Below are positions 32,101-42,200 of a stretch of DNA of 64,000 bases, one piece after another. Within the stretch, counting starts at the first letter, position 1. Each line of letters opens with the position of its first letter. Source of the stretch: Paenibacillus sp. G2S3. GTDB lineage: Bacteria; Bacillota; Bacilli; Paenibacillales; Paenibacillaceae. The notes below the pieces were generated by a model. It was not told the DNA's origin. It did not search any database and saw only the letters and a program-made list of their open reading frames with translations. A program made the position numbers and the translations under genes. The stretch covers positions 3,286,001 to 3,350,000 of the forward strand of contig NZ_CP126095.1 of the NCBI RefSeq assembly GCF_030123105.1, written 5' to 3'.

Positions 32101-33166
32101 ATGGAATGCAGTACATCTGCCGCTTGATGTTTTGTACAACAGCATGAAAGCGAATAAGGAAACGATCATAACTCTAAGAAGCCATTTAGGAAGTTATGAA
32201 CTTCCGCTTTCTATTCTGAATCGTGAAGAGTTTGAAAAGGCCGCTAAAGTTGAGGGTGCAACCTTAATCATTCGAATCGATAATGTGACATCAGAGCAAG
32301 ATAAGAAGTTTGAACAATCCAAGTTAGAACAAGGGTTGAAGCGGGCAAGTGACATCGTCACATTCAAAGTCATTCTTAAATCGAAGGATAAAGAAGAGGA
32401 AATTCAAAACTTTGGGAATTCCTTTGTGACACGCGTGATGTATTTGGATGCTGCCATTCAAGATCCTTCGACTGCGACCGCTGTTATATTCGATCCAGCT
32501 ACAGGTCAAATGCGCTTCGTGCCATCGGTGTTCACAGTGAAGAACGGCAAGACTGAAGTCACAATATTCGGTCAAGCAAATGGCCTATACGCAATCGTAC
32601 AGAACAAGAAAACATTCGATGACATGATTGGACATTGGGCGCAAAAGGATGTTGAGACCTTAGCCTCTAAACTGATCATTAACGGAATGACGGATCAGAC
32701 ATTTGCTCCAGCGAGCCAAGTCACACGTGCTCAATTCGCGGCATTACTGGTCAGAGCGCTGGGGTTATCGACAGAGTCATTATCGAATGTATTTGCAGAT
32801 GTTAGTGCCACTGCGTGGTATGCGCAGGACGTGAACACAGCTGCGCAACTTGGTTTGGTTCAAGGTACAGGCGAAGGGAAATTCAGCCCGGATACAATGA
32901 TTACAAGAGAGCAAATGATCGTCATGATCATGAAAGCTGTTCATCTCGTTCAAGGTGATCTTGGTACGGAAGCTCAAATAAGCACTCCTTTTGCCGATCA
33001 AGACCGTATCTCTGATTATGCAAGTCATGCGGTAACAGAAGCAGCAAGCAAAGGATTAATCAAAGGAAAAACAGAAACAACTTTTGCTCCTCAAGATGCA
33101 GCTACACGTGCTGAAGCAGCGGTGATGATCAAACAAGTGTTACAATACTTGAAGTTTATGAACTAG
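26153..33166 (+). CDS. SLH-anchored giant enzyme: GH30 galactanase-like + GH43 exo-beta-1,3-galactanase-like
   Basis: The 2337-residue secreted protein shows, in order: signal peptide (cut near VSA-A, about 33); GH30 barrel (about 35-480) with acid/base E206 in PVNEP and nucleophile E306 in WMSEVD; three F5/8C domains (about 490-632, 702-846, 920-1076) with helical spacers; a GH43 propeller (about 1144-1565) whose first blade carries QAHGGGILY in place of the usual PDP motif, as in exo-beta-1,3-galactanases; an Flg_new repeat (about 1568-1638); a Big_4-like Ig domain; FIVAR (about 1718-1793); Big_2 (about 1797-1889); a Pro/Thr linker; a conserved module of about 220 residues; and three SLH repeats (about 2152-2337). 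GH30 subfamily 5 and GH43 subfamily 24 both attack type II arabinogalactan. SLH repeats tie it to the cell wall. Confidence 0.88.
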   Translation: MITTVKRRLFISFLSISLIVPMFLGLPGQKVSAANTTIKLDPNHMQQSWEGWGTSLAWFGNITGGWNDKVKSAMADALYSPDGLNFNIARYNIGGGENPAYNTMRQGGEVPGFSPSPGVFDWTQDANQRWWLEAAKARGANILEAFSNSAPYYMTVSGSTTGHWESWKDNLKPDEYENFANYLTEVVKHFKEEWNIDFNYLSPVNEPSTDYWGFSGGQEGSHWDVGSQMKIINTTRAKLDAAGLNSVEIAAMDESILDTFVSNWNSYDETTKANIGKMNTHSYGGSKRAEIRDAAKEAGKTLWMSEVDLGPSGIAHDHDDFEPALALAERIMTDITWLEPKAWVTWQAFESEKNMQKDKENMNWGLLHADFDTQEWWYTKKYYAMQQFSKFIPQGASFIGDNDDNTLAAYDPTTNKIHIVYRNPNVTSQNISLDLSQFDTVTGDATPYVSSATENVVQKGKIPVLDKTLQATVGAKSITTFVIDGASFTSNSLIPQSDMTVTASSAQSGEEAERTLDGNNWTNWHTSWEPYDAGPHSITYDLGAHYDDVNKLSYLPRQDKDWNGIITKFTIEVSSDGKVFTPVAQGTWKNDRSEKTATFSSHAARYVRLKIDEANDSGTQYASAAEINIMRKSNFTVDSTYLSNAISRAEDYITANNGNSNVSYLQDLVNEAKVIQANTLATQEDITQIINKLNVEYSVLDQGLIPQSQMTATSDNSASEDGPGKTIDGDSGTKWHTAYNNEYSTLPHHITLNLGKAYNGIYMLKYLPRQDVDWNGVITKFEVSVSTNGTDFTKVAEGTWAADKTEKTATFNAKGAEYVRFTALESRSDAGKQYASAAEINILNKSGYKVDFTNLDSAIQAAEKFKTDSAKDSSYFKNLDAFLSQAGTLVKSASATQEEIVKMAGRILAEITNIQNSDPNIKGISLFYAPEAYSSNPSSLMLDNNTSTFYETNWDKNGRKYKSGDYIVIDLGESVPDIGKVLVTPRQDKANGRIKQFKIYYSDVNLEKSPSDGTQAYLDENFKLAANGSFSDNSTSVQSATFKSVKARYVAIQAITTGGDGNTLSTAEIAVSQKQTATFDTSKLQTAIDQLRTLSYISPKVDAAIEKQITTIGNLVDLTEESISYYTNHLNDLYNLYLTVNNKSSIKSGEVWLDTEGVPIQAHGGGILYNEKNKTYYWYGEDKTEGYLPTGVHAYSSKDLYNWQNEGIVLPVFNNPQLGEDVVPAGNDLPLYLDENSETYKNSGVPYDPDRKVIITSKDEDYTGNMKSPNNTLSKHNSPDRIEELNKLYANYTNEEKQKMYKDFNWDKVVERPKVVYNKKNDTYVMWWHQDGPIAGEYWTAEGGVAVSDSPTGPFKYLGTSRLPNVGDKDGNDGMLRDMTLYVDDDGNEATDDKAYLVYSSEENVTTVIMMLNDDYTGPAQNVKGQTLDGIHYKRVFSYKREAPAIFKQDGAYYMISSGLSGWNPNRAEYHVSTQGMFGPWEFKGDPMVNDYEGTTFRSQSTFVLPYRDGNGTLVPNKFIFMADRWYPNNLSDSRYVWLPIELDNENRRIAVSWHDEWDTSLFKTGTTINFNSNGGSSISSLYGVEVGTKITAPTEPTRAGFTFVNWYKDEALTTLWDFSLDTVPANDITLYAKWEPIAAPVITNIMPVNVATLIGTPPVLPSVVTAVYSDGTTQIKSVVWDAIDPSLYAEAGSFSVNGAVDGASIPAVANVIVSEDVYRAQLAARIADAQAIYDLAVEGMDVGQYPIGAKQKLLDSITEAQQVLDNDSATQTELEQATMDINSALQVFEASKNQHVKVQSISITSASSSIEVKKGALQLQAEVQPANATNKTVTWAVYEADGITVADKAIINTNGLLTAAKNGIVKVVATSVDNTTVYGIKEITISGQNDSPEPTSSPGTNPETNPGNPTTPTSPTPTTPPTKEDPHRYVPTGKELKNETVQNGLTSLSINIDREGLEKKLEALYKTKESPTLDIEISGANAWNAVHLPLDVLYNSMKANKETIITLRSHLGSYELPLSILNREEFEKAAKVEGATLIIRIDNVTSEQDKKFEQSKLEQGLKRASDIVTFKVILKSKDKEEEIQNFGNSFVTRVMYLDAAIQDPSTATAVIFDPATGQMRFVPSVFTVKNGKTEVTIFGQANGLYAIVQNKKTFDDMIGHWAQKDVETLASKLIINGMTDQTFAPASQVTRAQFAALLVRALGLSTESLSNVFADVSATAWYAQDVNTAAQLGLVQGTGEGKFSPDTMITREQMIVMIMKAVHLVQGDLGTEAQISTPFADQDRISDYASHAVTEAASKGLIKGKTETTFAPQDAATRAEAAVMIKQVLQYLKFMN
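32201..33166 (+). repeat. Direct repeat copy 1: shared pre-SLH and SLH coding region
   Basis: This stretch aligns without gaps to 45234-46199, exactly 13,033 bases away. The core (about 32461-32750) differs at only about ten positions, while flanking parts are more diverged. It encodes the end of the pre-SLH module and the three SLH repeats. Confidence 0.85.
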
Positions 33167-33183
33167 ATAAAAAGTCAAAAAAA

Positions 33184-33219
33184 TTGTGCTCGGCTCACTG
33201 AAATGTGAACCGAGCACAA
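33184..33219. other. Intercistronic hairpin between the two giant genes
   Basis: TTGTGCTCGG pairs with CCGAGCACAA, extended by CTCAC/GTGAA-type inner pairs. On the plus strand no T tract follows; on the minus strand TTTTTTTGAC does. It is thus a poor terminator for the giant genes but a good one for antisense transcripts. The next start codon is 33 bases further on. Confidence 0.65.
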
Positions 33220-33251
33220 TGATTATCAACTAGTTATATAAGGAGGAGTGA

Positions 33252-36200
33252 ATGATCTTGTTCAAAATCAAATCTTTAGCTAAACGTTTGACAGTGAGTG
33301 CTTTATCATTGAGCTTAATTATTCAGCATCCTATATCTGTCCCCATAGCTAAAGCAGAACCTGTAAGCGCAATCACTGGGATGTCCGATGCTCCGGAACA
33401 TAAATTATCTCTATGGTACCGACAACCGGCGATAAGTTGGGAAACAGATGCGCTTCCAATTGGCAATGGTCTTATGGGTGGAATGGTCTTTGGTGGCGTC
33501 GAGCAAGAACGCATTCAATTAAATGAAAAAACGTTGTGGTCAGGCGGCCCAGGTTCTTCTTTTGTATACACTTGGCCTTCCACGGATGAACCAACGACTT
33601 CTAACCCGTATACATTCGGTAATCGTGAGGATGGTGCAGATCATTTAGAGAATGTCCGAGCTAAACTCCGCGAGGGGGATATCCAAGGTGCTCATAAAGA
33701 AGCAAATGACAATCTTACAGGCTTGAATGAAGGATTAGGAAGTTATCAAACGTTTGGAGACTTGTACCTAGACTTTGAGAAGTCATCGGGCAAAACAGAG
33801 AATTATCGCCGGGAGCTTGATCTTGAAGACGCGATATCTCGAGTTAAATACACGCTGGAGGGAGTAGAGTATACACGAGAATATTTTATTAGCTACCCAG
33901 ATAAAGTAATGGTTACGCGTCTGACAGCCAATCAGCCGGGCAAGCTCTCCCTGGATGTACGTCCGACGAGTGCTCAGGGAGGAGTCGTTACGGCGAGCGG
34001 TAACAACATTAATATTAGGGGTAATGTAGTTGACAACAATATGCTATATGAAGGGAATTTCCGTGTTCTCCATCAAGGTGGGAGTATAACGACAGGTAAT
34101 GGAAAGATCCATGCAGCGAATGTAGATTCGCTAACCATTCTTACGTCATTAGGCACCAACTATGCTAATAGCTATCCTAATTATAGAGGTACTGATCCGC
34201 ATAATGAGGAAGTGGCGATATTGGATGCCGCTGAGAGTAAATCTTACGAAACACTACTTGAGAACCATAAGAAAGATTATAAGTCTTTGTTTGATCGCGT
34301 GAAATTAGATTTGGCCGAGTCCAAGCCTACGATTCCGACAAACGAGCTCTTAGCCACCTATGCAGGCGCGAAAAGTAAAGCGCTTGAGGTTTTATTTTAT
34401 CAATATGGCCGATATTTATTGATTTCATCTTCTCGTGCCGGATCACTACCGGCCAACCTACAAGGCGTGTGGAATAATTCTAATAGAGCACCTTGGAGCA
34501 GCGATCATCACTTTAATATCAATATTCAAATGAACTATTGGCCAGCGATGGTAACGAATCTCCAAGAGACGATGACACCCCTGATCGATTACATAGATTC
34601 ACTGCGTACTCCAGGGCGTATTTCTTCCGAAAAATACTATGGCATTACTAATGCATGGTCAATTGGAGTGGCGAACAATCCATTCGGATATACTGCGCCG
34701 GGATGGGATTTTGATTGGGGCTGGTCACCAGCATCCAATGCTTTTATCTCGAATAACATTTGGGAGAGTTATAAATTTTCCGGAGATATCGATCTACTAA
34801 AGTCACGTGTTTATCCAATTCTAAAGGAAACAGCACAATTTTGGACTAAGTTTTTAGTAGAAGACTCAGATGGAACTTTGGTATCAACACCTTGTTATTC
34901 TCCAGAACAAGGTACGATCAGTGCAGGATGTGCGTATGACCAGCAGCTTGTACAAGATTTATTTACTAATTATTTGGAGGCAAGTACAACATTAGGTGTC
35001 GATTCCGAATTTCGTGAGGAAGTCCAGAGTAAATTAAATCGGGTGTCTCCAATCAAAATCGGAAAGTACGGTCAAATTCAAGAATGGAAAGAGGACATCG
35101 ACGATCCGAATAACAAACATCGCCATTTGTCCCAACTAGTTGCCTTGTATCCAGGCAAGCAAATTAACAAAAATACACCTGAACTTATGGAAGCTGCCAA
35201 AGTATCATTGCAGCATCGCGGAGACGAGGGTACAGGGTGGAGTAAAGCTAACAAAATTAACATGTGGGCTCGTGCGCAAGACGGTACACATGCACATACG
35301 ATTCTAGAAGGCCAGCTTACTGGAAGTACACTAAATAACTTGTTCGATACACATCCGCCATTCCAAATCGATGGCAACTTCGGTGCTACGTCCGGTATGT
35401 CTGAAATGCTGCTACAAAGTCATTTGGATAATATCGACATTTTGCCAGCGCTCCCTGCTTCATGGCCCAAAGGAAGTTATTCTGGCTTGGTTGCCCGCGG
35501 GGGATTTGAGGTCAGTGTGAATTGGAACAATGCTAGAGCTACAAACATCAGTGTGAAATCTAATAAAGGCAATCGTGCAGTTGTTACTTATCCAAGCATA
35601 GCTGGAGCAATTGTCATGGATCAAGCTGGACAAAGTGTAAAGTATTCGGTAGACAATAACAATCAGATTTCCTTCGACACACAAGTTGGAGGCGTTTACA
35701 CGATTGGTTCGATTCCTCTACAAGATGGACAACTTTACAAAATGACAATGAAAAACAGCGGTCATTTGTTGGACATTGAAGGGGCATCGGAGGAAGAGCA
35801 AGCAGCCGTTGTTCAAATGCCCGAAGTTTCGTTAGTAAGCAGTCAACAGTGGTATATAGAAGGAGCAAGTGATGGCTTCTATAAAATCACCAATAACACA
35901 AGCAAAAAAGTGATTGCTGTTCTAGATTCATCAAAGGACGATGGTGCGAAACTCGTACAGCAAACTTATACTTCAGACAACTCTTATAATGATGAATGGC
36001 TACTCGTAGACAAAGGAAATGGTTATTATCAGTTAGTTAATCGCGGTAGCGATAAAGCCCTTACGGCTTCAAATAACAGCATAGACGCTGGGGCACAGTT
36101 AATCCAATCTTCAATAACAGATTCAAATGAGCAATTATTGAAGATTGATCCTGTGAGAGATCTGTTTGATCAGCAAACGTTCAATCTAACCCTTCAGCAC

Positions 36201-39200
36201 AGCAATTTTCGTATGGACGTGAACGAAGATTCAAAAGCAGATGGGGCTGCAATTATACAATGGTCTGCAGGCTCAGGGTGGAATCAACAATGGATGTTTA
36301 TGAAGACCAAACCAGGTTTTTACAAAATCATCTCGATGAGCAGTTCAAAAGTGTTGGCTGTAGAGAATGCGTCAACAGCGGATGGTGCAGGAATTATTCA
36401 AACTACATACACCGATGATGCGACCTACAATGATGAATGGTCCGTCGTAGATGTAGGTGATGGCCACTATCAATTGAAAAATCGGGCTAGTGGAAAAGTG
36501 ATTGAAATACCCGATAACAGTTTATCAAGCGGCGAACAATTCGTACAAAACAAAGCTGGTACCGGTAGTAACCAGAAGTTTGAATTCTCGTTAGATAGAA
36601 CCGTAAACGACAATGCAACCGGATCAGGAAGTGATCAGTTTGTATACAGTTCAGGTTGGGACTATAGCTCTTCCGAAGCTGGGGCATTCAGTCGTGACAA
36701 CCACTATTCTAACAAATCGGGTTCATACTCGTTTTTGCGTTTTACTGGCTCAAAGGTGCAATTGTATGGAGCTAAAAACGATAATCAGGGGATTGTTGCA
36801 TTTTCCATCGACGATGGTCCTGAACAATTGGTTGATACTTATGCCTCTTCGCGTTTAGATCAACAACTACTTTTTGAAAGCTCGGAGATGTTGAATCAGG
36901 AGCATGTGCTCAAAATCCGGGTGACAGATCAGAAGAATGCCAATGCAAATAACACCTTTATTTCAGTTGACCGTGCGGATATTCAGTCCCGTGTAGTTAA
37001 GGGCGTAGATAAAGCTGAGGATTATTATAAACAGACGAAAGAAACAATTAACGGAGTTAACTATAGTGTAATTACCCTGAATTATAAAGGTGAAGACGCT
37101 GGGGAGGCTGTGAGAGCAGCAATTGAGGCTGCCAAGAAGGTGCAAAAGCCTGTTATTCTAGACTTTCCGACAGAAACCTATCACTTTAAAGCATCAACCG
37201 CGAAACAAGTGCAATATTTCATTTCAAATACATCGACTATTCAACAGACACCAAGCAGCACTCGAAAAGTAGGCCTATTATTCAAAGATATCGAGGATCT
37301 TACCATTCGAGGAAATGGCTCAACCTTGTTGTTCCATGGCGTGATGACGCCCATCGTATTTGACCATGCGACCAATATCAAGGTGAACGGAATAAACATT
37401 GATTTTAACCGTCCTGTAGTATCGGAGATGACCGTTACTGAAGTGGGCAATAACTACATGAAAGCGAGCATACATCCGGACTCATGGTACTCTATTCAAA
37501 ATAATCAATTAGTATGGTTTGGAGAAGAGAATTGGACAGAGAACGGAACTCAAAATGTACGAGTTGTGCAAGAATATAATCCCGTTACAAAACAAACCTG
37601 GAGAGTGGATAATCCACTGGACGGGTCAACAAGCGCGAAGGATCTTGGTAAACGTGAGGTGCAATTCAGTTTTTCTAAAAAACCAAATGTGACGGTAGGA
37701 AATACGTTTCAGTTAAGGGATACAGCTAGAAGAGAACAAGGTGCATTGATTTATCGAAGCAAAGATATTGCGTGGTCGGATGTCAATTTCTATGCTGCTC
37801 CAGGGCTAGGGATTGTCAGCCAATACAGCGAAAATGTAACGCTCGATAAGTTGAGCTTTGCACCTAAGGCAGGCAGTGGACGGACGAACGCATCGATGGC
37901 GGACTTCCTACAAGTTTCAGGAAGCAAGGGCGAAATTCAGGTGTCGAATTCCTATTTTGCCGGAGCACAAGATGACGCGATTAACATTCATGGCACACAT
38001 CTGCAAATTGTACAGATTCCGGCATCGAATCAGGTAAAAGTCCAATTTATGCATCCTGAGAGCTGGGGATTTGATGCATTTGCAGTCGGGGATAGGATTG
38101 AATATATTAACAAATCAACTCTGCTTTCTAAGGAAAGTGCAGTGGTCACTGGCGTGACACGTTTAAATGATACTCAGATTGTTCTTACCTTAGATAAAGC
38201 GGTACCTTCATCGGTAACTGCAAATGAGTATGTGGTGGAAAATGTCACCTGGACGCCGAATGTTACCATTACGAATTCAACATTTGAAACGATTCCAACC
38301 AGAGGCATCCTCGTGACAACGCTTGGTGCTGTTCGTATCGAGAATAACACATTTAATGGCATGCAAATGAGCGCGATCCTGATCACTGATGATGCGAACA
38401 GTTGGTACGAATCTGGAATGGTGAAGGATGTCTTGATCCGCAACAATACGTTTAATAATAACGGGAATGCGGTGATTAGTGTTGAACCGAGCACTTCTCT
38501 GACAAATCCGGATAAGACCGTGCACAGTCATATCGTGATTGATGGCAACCAATTTAATAAGACGGACGGTAACTCTGAGATTTATGCTAAGAGTGTAGAT
38601 GGATTTACGTTTACGAACAATACCGCAAATCAAGGTGGTTTTGCGCTTTCATTTGATGCATCTAAAGCTGTAACCATTGCAGGGAACAGCTTCGCACAAA
38701 GCGATGTTGACAAGAAAATTAACTTTAATCGCATGATCGTGGGCACAGACTCCGTTGAAGCAAGTCAAGGATTTGTTGTCACGAGAACGAATGACTATAC
38801 ACCTACAGTTTCGGATCCAAATGAGATTCCGCAAAGTGAAATGACTGCGACATCAACCAGCAATCACAGCGGAAACGAAGCAAGCAATGTCATTGATGGT
38901 GAACCTTCAACTTATTGGCATTCAGAATGGGATCCTATGGCGGAATTACCGCAGTCGATCACCCTAGATCTTGGAAAGCCGAGAATGGTATCTAAACTAA
39001 AATATTTGCCAAGACAAAATGGGTCACAGAACGGAAATATTACTTCATATGAATTATCAACAAGTTTGGACGGAACAACATTTTCACGGTTTACAAGCGG
39101 AAATTGGAGTGATGACAGCAATGAGAAAATGGCAACATTCGCTCCGGTTACAAGCAGATACCTGAAACTTACCGTTACTGCAGGTCATGGGGGATATGCA

Positions 39201-42200
39201 TCTGTGGCAGAGCTCCATGTTAGCAAAGATGCTAGTGACGTCCGGTATCAGGAGTTGGTTGAGCTTATAACGAATGCGCAAGGCAAGCATGATAGCGCAG
39301 TTGAAGGAAGTAGCATAGGGCATTATCCAGCTGGTTCGAAACAAACGTTACAGACGGCTATTAATTCAGCAAAGCAAGCAATCAACACTAGTTCGATTAC
39401 ATCGCAGCAGTTACAGAAGGCTTTTGATGTCTTGAATACTGCGCTAAAAACCTTTGAATCGCTCAAAATCAATGATTCAAATGGCAAATCTATCACGATC
39501 ACAAGCACAACAAATCGCATTAACGTTAAAGGCGGAAGTCTTCCATTAGGGGTAGTTGTACTCCCGGTTGATCAACCAGTCACATGGAGTGTCTTTGAAG
39601 TGGATGGCACTGCAACAGATAAAGCGATTATCAATCAATCTGGTGTATTGACGGCTGCGAAGGATGGAAATGTAAAAGTCATTGCAACGGCAACGAGAGA
39701 TTCTTCTCTCTTCGGTGAAAAAGTCATTGTCATCACTGGTCAAAATGATGAGAACCCATCAACTGATCCGACGAATCGAGAGGAATTAAATTTCAACACA
39801 GGTTGGTTATTCAAACGTGAGGATGTTAGCGGCGCCCAATCGGCAAGTTTTGATGATAGTGCCTGGGAGGGCGTCAATCTACCTCATAGTGTGCGTCTGG
39901 AGCCGAAGATCAGCGGCGGCGCTAATCAAAGCTATCAAGGCTTTGCAACGTATCGAAGACATTTCACGCTCGACAATTCTTACAGCGGTAAGAAGTTGTT
40001 TATAGAATTCGAAGGTGCGATGATCAACGCTGAAGTGTGGATAAACGGCAATTATCTAGGAGTTCATCACGGAGGATACACCCCTTTTACATTCGACATC
40101 ACGAAATATGTTCTATTGGAGGGGGCAACGAATGTCATCACAGTCAAGCTTGATAACAGAGATGACCCACAAACGCCGCCAGGAAAACCGCAGAGCGGTT
40201 TGGACTTTGAGTATTTCGGTGGACTTTACCGAGATGTTAAACTGCATGTCATGGATAACTTGCACGTCACTGATGCAATATACGCAAATAAGGTGGCGGA
40301 CGGCGGTATCTTTGTTACCTACCCAGAGGTAAGTAAAGAAGAAGCGACAGTGCAAGTGAAGACAAATATCATCAATGAAAACGCGAGTGCTAAGAACACA
40401 AGCGTAAAAACTACGATTGTAGACAGTAACAATCAGGTGGTTGCTACAATGGTGAGTGATCCACAGAAAATAGTCGCGGGAAGCGACTATACATTTGTCC
40501 AATCGACGACGATAACTAAACCACAGCTTTGGCATCCTGACCATCCAAATCTGTATACGGTTTATACAGCTGTGAATGACGGGACTGCGTATGTAGATAG
40601 CTACAAGACCCGTATCGGGATTCGGCACATTCAATTTACACCTGATCAAGGCTTTCTGATTAATGGTGAAAAATTAATGCTAAATGGCGCGAATCGGCAC
40701 CAAGAGTTTTTGTATGTGGGCAATGCAATGCCAAATTCTGGACAGTATCGTGACGCTAAGCAGCTTCGAGAAGGTGGCTTCAATAACGTGCGCACAGGTC
40801 ATTATCCGCAGGATCCAGCGTTCCTCGATGCGGCGGACGAACTTGGATTGACCGTCATCTCCCCAACGCCAGGCTGGCAGTTCTTCGGGGATTCTGTCTT
40901 CCAAGAGCGTTCCTATCAAGCCATTCGAGATATGGTACGCCGTGATCGAAACCATCCGAGTATTATTATGTGGGAATCTAGCTTGAATGAAACGACCTAC
41001 TCGCTGGAGTATGCACAAAATGCTCATAAAGCTACCCACGAGGAATATCCGGGAGATCAGACTTATACGTCTGCAGAATACGGATTCTTTGGAAAAGAAG
41101 TTTATGATGTGAACTACAAAGAATTAGATACAGCATTCAAACCACTCTTTACTAGGGAATGGGGAGACGATTGGTCGGAAAGCGCGACAAGTCCTACAGG
41201 GTATCGTTCGGTTCGTAAAGTGGGAGAAACCGACATGATCAACTCCATCATCATGCGTCAAAAGGCGCTAAATGGTGACGGATACTTTGACTGGGCGGGC
41301 CTCAATGCCAATCCACGCATAGCCGGACATTCGGTTTGGAGCTTTAATGATTACAACCGGGGTATGGATTCTGACCCGGCCTATTCAGGCCTTGTGGATC
41401 TGGATCGTTATCCGAAATTTAATTATTATTTCTTCCAAAGCCAGCGTAATCCTGGTGTGAAGCTAAGTGACGTCGACTCTGGACCGATGGTTTATATAGC
41501 TAATTATTGGACGCCATCTTCGTCAAGAAATGTCACAGTCGCGAGCAATACGGAACAAGTCCAACTTTATTTGAACGATACACTCATCGCTACCCAAAGT
41601 CCTGACAGTGGATTTAAGAATGTAACCCACCCAACCTTTACATTCAACAATGTGTCTTGGGCGGCGGGAACATTGCGGGCTGACGGATTGATTGACGGTG
41701 AGGTCGCGGCATCACATACTGTGAAAACGCCGGGACAGCCGCATCATTTGGCAGTAGAGTACGATACGAAGCGTAAGGAACTCGTTGCAGACGGTTCCGA
41801 CCTGGTGATGGCTTATATTACGGTACGGGATGCTGACAACAACATCGTTCCGACGAATCATATTTCGGTATCCTTAAACTTGAGCGGTCCAGGCGGACTT
41901 ATCGGTAATGGTGTAACACGAACTTTTGCCAATCCGGTTGCAGTAGAAGGTGGCGTCGCAGCCGCGCTCGTGAAATCTTCACTTGTGGAGGGCACTTTGA
42001 AATTATCGGCTTCAGCGAGTGGATTGCTCTCGGGAAGCGCTGAAATCACCACTGTTGCAAGTCAAAGCGTATTCGTTCCTGGTGGAAGTGATGGAGGAGA
42101 CCATTGGTTTGAAGGTGAGAATGTTGCTTTGAATAAACCTGTAACAACAAGTAGCGCGCAAAGCGGTAATCCAGGAACGAATGGTAATGATGGAAACGAG

